A DNA stretch of 32,112 nucleotides from Spirochaetota bacterium. GTDB taxonomy: Bacteria > Spirochaetota > Spirochaetia > Treponematales > Rectinemataceae. The position numbers and the translations under genes were made by a program. Location: contig JAKLFE010000051.1 of the NCBI GenBank assembly GCA_022711355.1, positions 1 through 32,112 of the forward strand, given 5' to 3'. The notes under the pieces were generated by a model. That model searched no databases, was not told where the DNA came from, and saw nothing but the letters and a program-made list of their open reading frames with translations. This document shows positions 6,806-13,971 of this stretch, piece after piece (position 1 is the stretch's first letter; each line of letters opens with the position of its first letter).

Positions 6806-8190
6806 AGCCGATCCGATCCGGCGGCGCGGGCCGGGGGCCCGCCACCCGCCGCCCGGCCCTGGCGGGCCTCCTCGCCGCCCTCCTCGCCTCGGCCGGCCAC
6901 CTCGCCTCGTCCGAGGCCCTGGCCCCGGGGCCGGGCGCGGCCCGCGCCCAGGGTCCCGCGCCCTCCGGCGAGCCCTGGGGCCCCGAGGGCCCGCCGGCCC
7001 GGAGCCACGCCGGGGCCGCCGACTACGGCCTCCCGATGCCCTGGGGCGAGGCCTCCTTCACGGCCTTCCGCGCCTCCTACCTCAGCGAGGGGGGCCGGCA
7101 GTACCTCGCGGCCGTGGCGGCCCGGGCCCGGCCCTACCTGCCCTACGTCTACGAGCGCATCGGGCTCTACGGCCTGCCCGAGGAGCTCGCCTTCCTCCCC
7201 GTCATCGAGTCCGAGTACTCGCCCAGCGCCGTGTCGCGCAGCGGGGCGGCCGGGCTGTGGCAGTTCATGCGCAACTCCATCGCCGGCTACGGCATGAGGA
7301 TCGACGACTGGGTGGACGAGCGCCGCGACTTCATGAAGAGCTCGGACGGGGCCCTGCGCAAGCTCGCCGACAACTACGCGGTCCTCGGCGACTGGGACCT
7401 CGCCCTGGCCGCCTACAACGCGGGCCTCGGCGCGGTGACGCGGGCCCTCGCCAAGGCCAGGGCCGAGGGCGCCGTCGATCCCGACTTCTGGGAGCTGCGC
7501 CGCCGGGGCCTCCTGCGCAAGGAGACGGCCTCCTACGTGCCCAAGTTCCTGGCCGTGGCCTCGATCCTCGCCCGGCCGGGGCGGCACGGCCTTCCCGCCT
7601 CCTGGGAGTACCCCGAGGCCTGGGAGACCATCGCGCCCGGCCGCCCCGTCGACATAGCCCTCCTCGCCGAGCGGGCCGGCGTCGATCCCAAGTCGCTCAA
7701 GTCGGCCAACGCGGAGCTGCGCTACACGGTGACGCCGCCGAACCCGGACTACCGGCTCAAGGCCCCCGCCTCCCTGGCCCCGGCCCTGCGCTCGGCCCTC
7801 GACGACGGCTCGGAGCCCCTCGTCCGCTACAGCATCCACACCGTGCGCTCGGGCGACACCCTCTCGGGCCTCTCGCGGCGCTACGGCAGCCCCCTGGAGG
7901 TCATCAAGCAGGCCAATCCCGGCATGAAGGCCGACATCATCAAGCTCGGCCAGAAGATCGTCGTGCCCCTGCTCAAGGAAGCCCCCCCGCCGGCCCCGGA
8001 CGAGGGCGCCGCCGCCGAGGGAGCGCCCCCCGAGTTCGCCGGCAGCTACCTCGTCGCCAAGGGCGACACCCTCTGGGGCCTCGCCCTCCGCTTCGAGGTC
8101 CAGCCCGAGCTCCTCGCCGAGCGCAACGGGCTGAGCCTCTCGAGCGTGATCCGCGAAGGATCGACGCTCCGCGTGCCGATAGTGAGATGA
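6802..8190 (+). CDS. Lytic murein transglycosylase (MltD-like) with two LysM domains
   Basis: A 462-residue exported enzyme that would cleave the glycan strands of peptidoglycan to 1,6-anhydro-muropeptides. After an Arg-rich N terminus and a hydrophobic Ala/Leu segment (signal peptide) comes a Pro/Gly/Ala-rich linker. The SLT goose-lysozyme-like domain follows (about 95-260): FLPVIESEYSP contains the catalytic Glu136, then SGAAGLWQFM (147-156) and AAYNAGLGAV (203-212), all family signatures. Two LysM peptidoglycan-binding repeats follow at about 352-396 (VRSGDTLSGLSRRYG) and 417-460 (AKGDTLWGLALRF). The domain order matches MltD. The start overlaps the TGA of the lipoprotein gene (ATGA), and the next gene also overlaps its stop. 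Confidence 0.93.
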   Translation: MKPIRSGGAGRGPATRRPALAGLLAALLASAGHLASSEALAPGPGAARAQGPAPSGEPWGPEGPPARSHAGAADYGLPMPWGEASFTAFRASYLSEGGRQYLAAVAARARPYLPYVYERIGLYGLPEELAFLPVIESEYSPSAVSRSGAAGLWQFMRNSIAGYGMRIDDWVDERRDFMKSSDGALRKLADNYAVLGDWDLALAAYNAGLGAVTRALAKARAEGAVDPDFWELRRRGLLRKETASYVPKFLAVASILARPGRHGLPASWEYPEAWETIAPGRPVDIALLAERAGVDPKSLKSANAELRYTVTPPNPDYRLKAPASLAPALRSALDDGSEPLVRYSIHTVRSGDTLSGLSRRYGSPLEVIKQANPGMKADIIKLGQKIVVPLLKEAPPPAPDEGAAAEGAPPEFAGSYLVAKGDTLWGLALRFEVQPELLAERNGLSLSSVIREGSTLRVPIVR

Positions 8191-9044
8191 TGAGCACCAA
8201 CGGCACCCGCGCCGCAGCCGCGGCCCTCCTCCTCTCCCTCTCCGCGGCCTTCGCCTCGGCCCAGGCCGCGGGCCTATCGGCCGAGTCCCGCGTCGACTGG
8301 GAGTCCCGGGTCCTCCGGCTCCGCGTGGAGCTCGACGCGGCCGCGGCCGGGCTGCGCCTGCCCTCGGGCCGCCTCGAGGCCGAGCGCCTGATCGAGCGCG
8401 AATTCGCGGGGCTGGCCAAGGAGGCGGTCTTCGGCCTCCCGGTCGACTCCTACCGGACCGTGTCGGGCACCGTGGCGGAGGGCAGCCTGGACGTGAACGG
8501 CCTCCTCGGCATCGCCGCCCAGGCGAGCCACGGCCCCTCATCCTTCTCGCGCGATATGCGCTTCTTCTCGGCGGAGTACTCGATCCCCCTCGGCGCCGTG
8601 GCCGCCCTCTACGCGGGCGGGACGGAGGCCGTACCCCTGGCCGCCCCCCTCGAGCACCGGCCCTCGAGGCCCTACACGGGGATCGTCATCTACGCGGAGT
8701 CCGAGCTGCCCGTGCACGGCGAGCGGGTCTCCGCCTCCCTCCGGCCCTGCCTCTTCCCGCGGATCTTCGACGAGGACATGCGCCCCGTCATGAAACGGGA
8801 CAACGTCGAGCCGGCGGTCCTGGCCGCCTGGGGCCCCCTGGGCTACGCCGCCGGCCTCCTCGCCTCGGCCGAGGACCGGGTCGGCGACGATCCCCTGCGC
8901 ATCCGCGCCCTGGGGGTCTTCGGCGCGGCCCGCACCGACATCGTCATCTCGCGCGAGGACGCGGCCCGGATCCTCTCGAGGCCCGAGAACCGCGACCTCC
9001 TGCGCCTCGGCCGCGTCCTCGTCGTCCTCGACCTGGGCCGCTGA
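8187..9044 (+). CDS. Exported protein of unknown function (285 aa)
   Basis: The ATG at 8187 overlaps the TGA of the transglycosylase gene; a second ATG follows directly (8190). A signal peptide is clear (MMSTNGTRAAAAALLLSLSAAFASA). The mature part begins with a DWESRVLRLRVELD strand pair and an Arg/Glu-rich helix. A beta-rich core follows, with SFSRDMRFFSAEYSIPL, then PYTGIVIYAESELPVHGERV, and a C-terminal end of DAARILSRPENRDLLRLGRVLVVLD. It resembles in outline the exported LPP20-like conserved proteins of spirochaetes, but I cannot name a family. The operon suggests a role in the cell envelope. The coding call is strong given translational coupling and signal peptide. Confidence 0.7.
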   Translation: MMSTNGTRAAAAALLLSLSAAFASAQAAGLSAESRVDWESRVLRLRVELDAAAAGLRLPSGRLEAERLIEREFAGLAKEAVFGLPVDSYRTVSGTVAEGSLDVNGLLGIAAQASHGPSSFSRDMRFFSAEYSIPLGAVAALYAGGTEAVPLAAPLEHRPSRPYTGIVIYAESELPVHGERVSASLRPCLFPRIFDEDMRPVMKRDNVEPAVLAAWGPLGYAAGLLASAEDRVGDDPLRIRALGVFGAARTDIVISREDAARILSRPENRDLLRLGRVLVVLDLGR

Positions 9045-9070
9045 GCCGCCGCCCGGGCCGGCTCAGGCCC
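9035..9070. terminator. Hairpin spanning both stop codons of convergent genes
   Basis: GGGCC-(GC bulge)-TGAGCCG (9035-9048) pairs with CGGCTCAGGCCC (9059-9070). The TGA of the plus gene is in one arm and the TGA of the minus gene in the other. It lacks T-runs. It probably shields 3' ends or stops transcription in both directions; this is inferred. Confidence 0.45.
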
Positions 9071-10295
9071 GCATCGCCAGGGAGGCGAAGACCTTGGCGT
9101 CGCCCGCGATGTCCTCCAGCCGCACGCTCTCGTTGGGCTGGTGGGCCGTATCCTCCATGCGCGCCCAGACCACGCAGTCGAAGCCGGCGTTGCGCAGGTA
9201 GGCCGCCACGCTGCCCCCGCCGATGCCGATCGCCCGGGCCTTCACGCCGTAGACCTCCTCGACCGCCGCCGCGAGCGCCCCGACGACGGGGGCCTCGGCC
9301 GAGGTCGCCTTGGACTCGTTGCTCTGGACGATCTCGTACTCCATCTTCACGCCGTACTCGCCCTCGACCGCGCGCATCGCCTTGGCGACCTCGGCGAGCA
9401 CCGAGGCCACGGGGTAGCAGGGCAGGATCCGCATGTCGAAGTGGAAGACGTCCTCGCCGGGGATGGTGTTCACGTTCGGGACGTTGGGCTCCTTCTTCGT
9501 GGGCTGGATCGTCGTGCGGTCGGGCTGGAAGAGGGGATCGCGGGCCGGGAAGGCGCTCTTCTCGAGGGCGTGGACCCGGAGCGCGAGGTCGCAGGCGGCG
9601 AGGAAGGCGTTGGCGCCCTCGTCCGGGGTCGAGGCGTGGCACTGCTTGCCCGTGGTGACCACCTTGAGCCAGCAGATGTTCTTCTCGGCCACCTCGATCT
9701 CGGAACCGTCCTTCGAGCCCCCGTCGGGCACCAGGATGAGGTCCTCGGGCCGGAAGAGCTTGGCGGCCTTGAGCACGTGCTGGATCCCGTGGGCCGAGCC
9801 CACCTCCTCGTCCGCGACGAAGAGGAGCTTGATGGTCCGCTCGGGAGCGATCCCGCTGTCGAGGAAGGCCAGGGCGGCGAAGACCGAGGCCACGAGGCCC
9901 TGCTGGTTGTCCTCGACGCCGCGGCCGCGGAGCCGGCCCCCGTCGCGGACGACGGTGAAGGGATCGGAGCGCCACATCGAGCGCTCGCCCTCGGGCACCA
10001 CGTCGAGGTGGCTCATGATCCAGAGCCGGCCGAGCTCGTCGCGCTTGCCGGGGATGGTGGCGACGATGTTGGGGCGCCTGCCCCCGGGCACGCGCGGATC
10101 GGGCGAGTCGTAGCGCTCGATCCGCGCGATCCCCCGCTTGGCGAGCCAGGCGAGGAGGGCCTCGGCCTTGCGCGCCTCGCCCTCGCCGCCCGCCTCCGGC
10201 GCGATGGCGGGGATCGCGGTGAGGAGGGACTCGAGCTCGACGTAGCCCTCGGTCGCCGCGTCGAGATAGGCGAATATCTTGTCCTTGTCGCTCAT
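9063..10295 (-). CDS. M20-family metallopeptidase (ArgE/DapE/CPG2 type)
   Basis: A 410-residue cytoplasmic zinc hydrolase. The M20 signature residues are visible: MSHLDVVP (H96, D98), RGVEDNQQG (bridging D129), ADEEVGS (E163 and E164, general base and ligand), VPDGG (D191) and a C-terminal HQPNES (H385). The dimerisation (lid) domain lies between, with GKQCHASTPDEGANAF providing the usual histidine. Two zinc ions would be used to cleave a dipeptide or acylated amino acid; the substrate cannot be told. The ATG at 10295 has a good ribosome site (AAGGAG, 6 nt away). It lies 32 nt downstream of galE on the same strand and may be co-transcribed, although there is no obvious functional link. Confidence 0.9.
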   Translation of the reverse strand: MSDKDKIFAYLDAATEGYVELESLLTAIPAIAPEAGGEGEARKAEALLAWLAKRGIARIERYDSPDPRVPGGRRPNIVATIPGKRDELGRLWIMSHLDVVPEGERSMWRSDPFTVVRDGGRLRGRGVEDNQQGLVASVFAALAFLDSGIAPERTIKLLFVADEEVGSAHGIQHVLKAAKLFRPEDLILVPDGGSKDGSEIEVAEKNICWLKVVTTGKQCHASTPDEGANAFLAACDLALRVHALEKSAFPARDPLFQPDRTTIQPTKKEPNVPNVNTIPGEDVFHFDMRILPCYPVASVLAEVAKAMRAVEGEYGVKMEYEIVQSNESKATSAEAPVVGALAAAVEEVYGVKARAIGIGGGSVAAYLRNAGFDCVVWARMEDTAHQPNESVRLEDIAGDAKVFASLAMRA

Positions 10296-10327
10296 GAACG
10301 CTCCTTGCGGCCCGCAGGCGGGCGGTA

Positions 10328-11308
10328 TTATCGCAGGGCCCCGGAGGCCCGGTAGGCCTCCCAGGTCGTAGCCACGAGGCTGCCCACGTCGGAATGCCGG
10401 GCCTCCCAGCCCAGGAGCTCGCGCGCCAGGGCGGAGCTGGCGTAGAGCTGGGCGGGATCGCCGGGGCGGCGGGGCATGATCCGCGCCGGGATGGGCCGGC
10501 CGGTGACCCGCCTCGCCTCCTCGATGATCTCGAGGACCGAGATGCCCTTCTCCGAGCCGAGGTTGACGACGAGGCTGCGGCCCTCGCGCGACACCCACTC
10601 GAGGGCGGCGACGTGGCCCCGGGCGAGGTCGCTCACGTGGACGTAGTCGCGAACGCCCGTGCCGTCGCGGGTCGGGTAGTCGTCGCCGAAGACCTGGACC
10701 TCGGGCCGCATGCCCGCGGCGGCCTCCATGACGACGGGGAGGAGGTTGGCGGGATCGCGCTCCAGGCCGCGGATGCGGCCCTTTACGTCGTAGCCCGCCG
10801 CGTTGAAGTAGCGCAGGGCCGCGAACTTGAGGCCCCGGAGCCGGTCGTACCAGCCCAGGAGGCGCTCGACCTCGAGCTTGGTGTAGCCGTAGAAGTTCTC
10901 GGGCTCGGTGGGGTGCTTCTCGTCGATGGGGAGGTACTTGGGCTCGCCGTAGGTCGCGGCAGAGGATGAGAAGACCACCTTGCCCACGCCCGCCTCGAGG
11001 GCCGCGTTCAGGATGTGGACCGTGCCGTTGAGGTTCTGGAGCGCGTACTTCTCGGGCTTCAGCATGGACTCGCCGGCGGCCTTGGCCGCGGCCAGGTGGA
11101 CCAGGGCGTCGAAGCCGCCGCGCATGCAGCCCAGGAGGGCCGGGTAGTCGAGGATGTCCCCCTCGACGAAGCGGGCCTCGGGGAAGAGGTTGTCGCGCCT
11201 GCCGCTCGAGAGGTTGTCGAAGACCGCCACCTCGTGGCCAGCGTCCAGGAACTCGCGGGCGACGTGGCTGCCGATGTAGCCCGCCCCGCCTACGATGAGT
11301 ATTCGCAT
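10328..11308 (-). CDS. galE: UDP-glucose 4-epimerase
   Basis: A 326-residue extended short-chain dehydrogenase that interconverts UDP-glucose and UDP-galactose with tightly bound NAD. The Rossmann motif GGAGYIGSH is at residues 7-15, DNLSSG at 31-36 and HLAAAKAAGES at 71-81. The catalytic Ser116 is in FSSSAATYG, and the YxxxK pair is Tyr140 and Lys144 (in FYGYTK), matching Ser124, Tyr149 and Lys153 of the E. coli enzyme. RYFNAAGYD and RDYVHVSDLA are also typical. The frame begins exactly at MRILIVGG, and a GATACT -10 element ends 6 nt before that ATG with no ribosome site, which suggests a leaderless mRNA. UDP-arabinose or UDP-GlcNAc epimerase activity cannot be excluded from sequence alone. 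Confidence 0.92.
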   Translation of the reverse strand: MRILIVGGAGYIGSHVAREFLDAGHEVAVFDNLSSGRRDNLFPEARFVEGDILDYPALLGCMRGGFDALVHLAAAKAAGESMLKPEKYALQNLNGTVHILNAALEAGVGKVVFSSSAATYGEPKYLPIDEKHPTEPENFYGYTKLEVERLLGWYDRLRGLKFAALRYFNAAGYDVKGRIRGLERDPANLLPVVMEAAAGMRPEVQVFGDDYPTRDGTGVRDYVHVSDLARGHVAALEWVSREGRSLVVNLGSEKGISVLEIIEEARRVTGRPIPARIMPRRPGDPAQLYASSALARELLGWEARHSDVGSLVATTWEAYRASGALR

Positions 11309-11314
11309 GGGCCC

Positions 11315-11343
11315 AGTATCCCAGAACGGGGCCCGACCGTCCA
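11315..11343 (-). promoter_or_regulatory. Candidate leaderless promoter of galE
   Basis: On the minus strand TGGACG (11343 to 11338), a 17-bp spacer and GATACT (11320 to 11315) lie 6 nt before the galE ATG. No Shine-Dalgarno sequence is present. Confidence 0.5.
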
Positions 11344-11369
11344 GACGGCCGGGAGGGCCGCTTTCGCGT

Positions 11370-11398
11370 TTGCTTTTTGCGCGGAGCGGCCGTATCAT
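11370..11398 (+). promoter_or_regulatory. Candidate leaderless promoter of the GH105/GPH operon
   Basis: TTGCTT (11370-11375), a 17-bp spacer and TATCAT (11393-11398) end 6 nt before the ATG at 11405. Transcription would begin at or next to the start codon. No Shine-Dalgarno sequence is present. Confidence 0.5.
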
Positions 11399-11404
11399 GC
11401 GGCG

Positions 11405-12514
11405 ATGCCGTACAACGTCGCCGCCGCGCCCGCGCGGAGCCCCGCCTTCGCGCGGGTCCTCGAGCTCGCCGATCGCGCCGTCGCCGGGACCGATCCCGCC
11501 TCGATGCGCTGGACCTGGGGCCAGGCCCTCCTCGCCTGGTCGCTCTCGGAGCTCGACGCCTTCCTCGGGGAGGACCGCTACCTCCCCTTCTGCTCGGCCT
11601 ACTGCGCCGCCTGGGCCGCTCGCGGACCCCGGGTGGACCAGAGCGACACCTGCGCCCCGGCCCTGGCCGCCTGGGCCCTCTACCGCCGCACCGGCGACCC
11701 CGGCTGCCGCCGCCTCGCCGAGCTCGGCGCCGACTACGTCCGCCGCGAGCCCCGCCTGGGCTGCGGCCTGCCCAACCACCTCGGCCACAGCCTCGTCGGC
11801 CGCCTCTACCCCAAGTCGGCCTGGGTGGACTCGCTCATGATGTTCGGCCTCCTCGCGGCCCGCTACGGCGCCGAGGCGGGCGACGCCGAGCTCCTGGAGT
11901 ACGCCGCGAGCCTGCCGGGCCGCTTCGCCTCCCTCATGCAGGACGAGGGGACCGGGCTCTTCCGCCACAGCTACCGGGATCGCCCGGGCTCGGCCTATCC
12001 CCGCGGCCCGGTGTTCTGGGCCCGCGGCAACGGCTGGATGGCCGCCGCCCTGCCGGCGATCCGCGGCTTCCTGCCGGAGGGCTCTCCCGGCCGGGCCGAC
12101 GCGGAGCGCTCCCTGTCCCGCCTCGCCGAGGCCCTCCTCCCCCTGCAGCGCCCCGACGGCTGGTGGGATACCCTCCTCGGGCCCGGGGGCGGGGCCTACC
12201 GCGAGTCCTCCGCCACGGCCCTCGTCGCGGCGGGCTGGGCCCGCTCGGCCCGGGATGGCCTCCTCGACGCCCGCTGCGCGGCGGCCGCCCGGCGCGCCTA
12301 CGCCTCCCTCGTCGCCTCGCTCGGGCCGGCGGGCGAGGAGCCCTCGATGCGCGAGATCTCGGCGCCGACCATCCCCCTGCCCCTCCTGCCCAGGCTCGGC
12401 TACGCCCTCGTCCCGAAGGCCTCCGACCTGAGCTACGGCCTGGCGGCCCTCTTCCTGGCGGCCGTCGAGATCGAGCGGCTGGGAGGCGCGGAAAGCGCGG
12501 GAGGCGGGACATGA
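11405..12514 (+). CDS. GH105/GH88-like unsaturated glycuronyl hydrolase
   Basis: A 369-residue (alpha/alpha)6-barrel enzyme of the YteR/UGL type. In this family the enzyme hydrates the double bond of a 4,5-unsaturated uronic acid at the non-reducing end left by a polysaccharide lyase, releasing the adjacent sugar. The conserved segments are AWVDSLMMFG (140-148), where Asp142 matches the catalytic Asp143 of YteR, then GLFRHSYRD (184-192) and the FWARGNGWMA motif (204-213). There is no signal peptide, so it is cytoplasmic. It is the first gene of an operon: its TGA overlaps the ATG of a GPH sugar transporter, and a 705-residue protein follows the same way. A substrate such as unsaturated rhamnogalacturonyl disaccharide is plausible but unproven. 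Confidence 0.85.
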   Translation: MPYNVAAAPARSPAFARVLELADRAVAGTDPASMRWTWGQALLAWSLSELDAFLGEDRYLPFCSAYCAAWAARGPRVDQSDTCAPALAAWALYRRTGDPGCRRLAELGADYVRREPRLGCGLPNHLGHSLVGRLYPKSAWVDSLMMFGLLAARYGAEAGDAELLEYAASLPGRFASLMQDEGTGLFRHSYRDRPGSAYPRGPVFWARGNGWMAAALPAIRGFLPEGSPGRADAERSLSRLAEALLPLQRPDGWWDTLLGPGGGAYRESSATALVAAGWARSARDGLLDARCAAAARRAYASLVASLGPAGEEPSMREISAPTIPLPLLPRLGYALVPKASDLSYGLAALFLAAVEIERLGGAESAGGGT

Positions 12515-13971
12515 CGCAGGGTCGAGCGGCGGGAGGCGCCGCGGCGGTGGGGCTCGGCCTCAAGGCCAAGATCGGCTTCGCGTTAGGCGACGTTTACGGG
12601 GGCGGCTCGGGCGTCGTCATCAGCATGTTCTACCTCTACTTCCTCACCGACGTCGTCCGCCTCCCCGCGGGCCTGGCGGGGACCCTCCTCCTGGTATCGA
12701 AGGTCTGGGACGCGGCCATCGACCCGGCCCTGGGCCTCCTCACCGACCGGACCAGGACGCGCTGGGGCAGGCGCCGCCCCTACTTCCTCTTCGGCATGCC
12801 CCTCGTCCTCGCCTCCTTCTTCATCCTCTGGTGCGCCCCCGCCTTCCGTTCGGACGCGGCGAAGTTCGCCTTCGCCCTCGGCGGCTACCTGTTCATGACC
12901 CTGGTCTCCTCGGCCGTGATGATCCCCTACAACTCCCTCGCCTCGGAGCTCACGAGCTCCTACGCCGAGCGCAGCTCGCTGACCCAGGTGCGCATGATCT
13001 TCTCGGTGGGCTCCTCCCTCGTCTGCGCGGTGGTCCCGGACCTGATCGTGCGCTCCTTCCCCGACCCGCGGCTCGGCTACCCCGCCATGGGCGCGGCCTT
13101 CGGCCTCTTCTTCGCCCTCCCCTTCGCCTTCACCTTCGCCTGGACCCGCGAGAAGCCCGAGTACGCCGCGGAGGCTCCCGCGCTCGACCTATACCGGCTC
13201 CTCGTCGAGCCCTGGAAGCTCGGCAGCTACCGCAAGCTCCTGGGCATGTTCCTCTTCGGCCAGATGACGGGCGACGTGGTCATGGCGGTCCTCGTGTACT
13301 ACTGCGCCTACTACCTACGCCGCGAGGGCCTGACGACGCCCCTCATGGGCGTCCTCATGGTCGCGCAGCTGGCGGGCGTGCCCGCCTTCACCGCCCTCGC
13401 CAGGCGGCGATCGAAGCGCTCGAGCTACATGGCCTCCTGCCTCCTGCGCCTCGCCGCCTCGGCGGCGATGTGGGCCGTGGCCCGCGACTCGCCCGCCCCC
13501 TGGCTCTTCGCCCTCGCGGCGGTCCTGGGCCTGGGGACCTCGGGCAGCATCGTCATGGTCTACTCGATGCTCGCCGACCTGCCGGACGCCGACGAGCTCT
13601 TCTCCGGCGAGCGGCGCGAGGGCATGTACTTCGGCCTCGTGTCCTTCCTCCGCCAGGTCTCCTCGGCGCTGGCCCTCTTCCTCCTCTCCCAGGCCATCGC
13701 CCTCTCGGGCTACCTCCCGCCCGTCGAGGCCGCGGCGAACGGCGCCGCCGCCCTGGTCAAGCAGGAGCAGCCCGAGAGCTTCCTCGCCGCCATCAAGGCC
13801 TTCTTCGTGTTCATGCCCATCGCCGCGGTGCTGCTCTGCCTCTGGTTCGCCGCGCGCTACCGGCTCTCCCCCGAGGCCCACCGGCGCCTCGTCGCCCTCC
13901 TCGAGGCGCGGCGCGCGGGGCTCCCGGCCGATCCCGCCGAGGAGGCGGCGCTGAAGGAGCTCCTCGGATGA
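12511..13971 (+). CDS. GPH-family sugar:cation symporter (MFS)
   Basis: A 486-residue membrane protein with about twelve hydrophobic segments. The GPH (glycoside-pentoside-hexuronide) family signature is present after the second segment: SKVWDAAIDPALGLLTDR followed by TRTRWGRRRPYFLFG (79-95). It would import a glycoside or uronide with Na+ or H+ through the inner membrane. The start ATG overlaps the TGA of the GH105-like gene and has a GGGAGG-type ribosome site 5-7 nt upstream. The end overlaps the start of the 705-residue gene. The last 30 residues form an Arg/Glu-rich cytoplasmic tail. Operon context suggests the substrate is an unsaturated disaccharide hydrolysed by the upstream enzyme. 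Confidence 0.9.
   Translation: MTQGRAAGGAAAVGLGLKAKIGFALGDVYGGGSGVVISMFYLYFLTDVVRLPAGLAGTLLLVSKVWDAAIDPALGLLTDRTRTRWGRRRPYFLFGMPLVLASFFILWCAPAFRSDAAKFAFALGGYLFMTLVSSAVMIPYNSLASELTSSYAERSSLTQVRMIFSVGSSLVCAVVPDLIVRSFPDPRLGYPAMGAAFGLFFALPFAFTFAWTREKPEYAAEAPALDLYRLLVEPWKLGSYRKLLGMFLFGQMTGDVVMAVLVYYCAYYLRREGLTTPLMGVLMVAQLAGVPAFTALARRRSKRSSYMASCLLRLAASAAMWAVARDSPAPWLFALAAVLGLGTSGSIVMVYSMLADLPDADELFSGERREGMYFGLVSFLRQVSSALALFLLSQAIALSGYLPPVEAAANGAAALVKQEQPESFLAAIKAFFVFMPIAAVLLCLWFAARYRLSPEAHRRLVALLEARRAGLPADPAEEAALKELLG

Noticed and set aside
6781..8541. Long open frame on the minus strand opposite the lytic transglycosylase
   Set aside because: The plus strand carries a clear SLT domain and two LysM domains; the antisense translation is Arg/Gly-rich and featureless.
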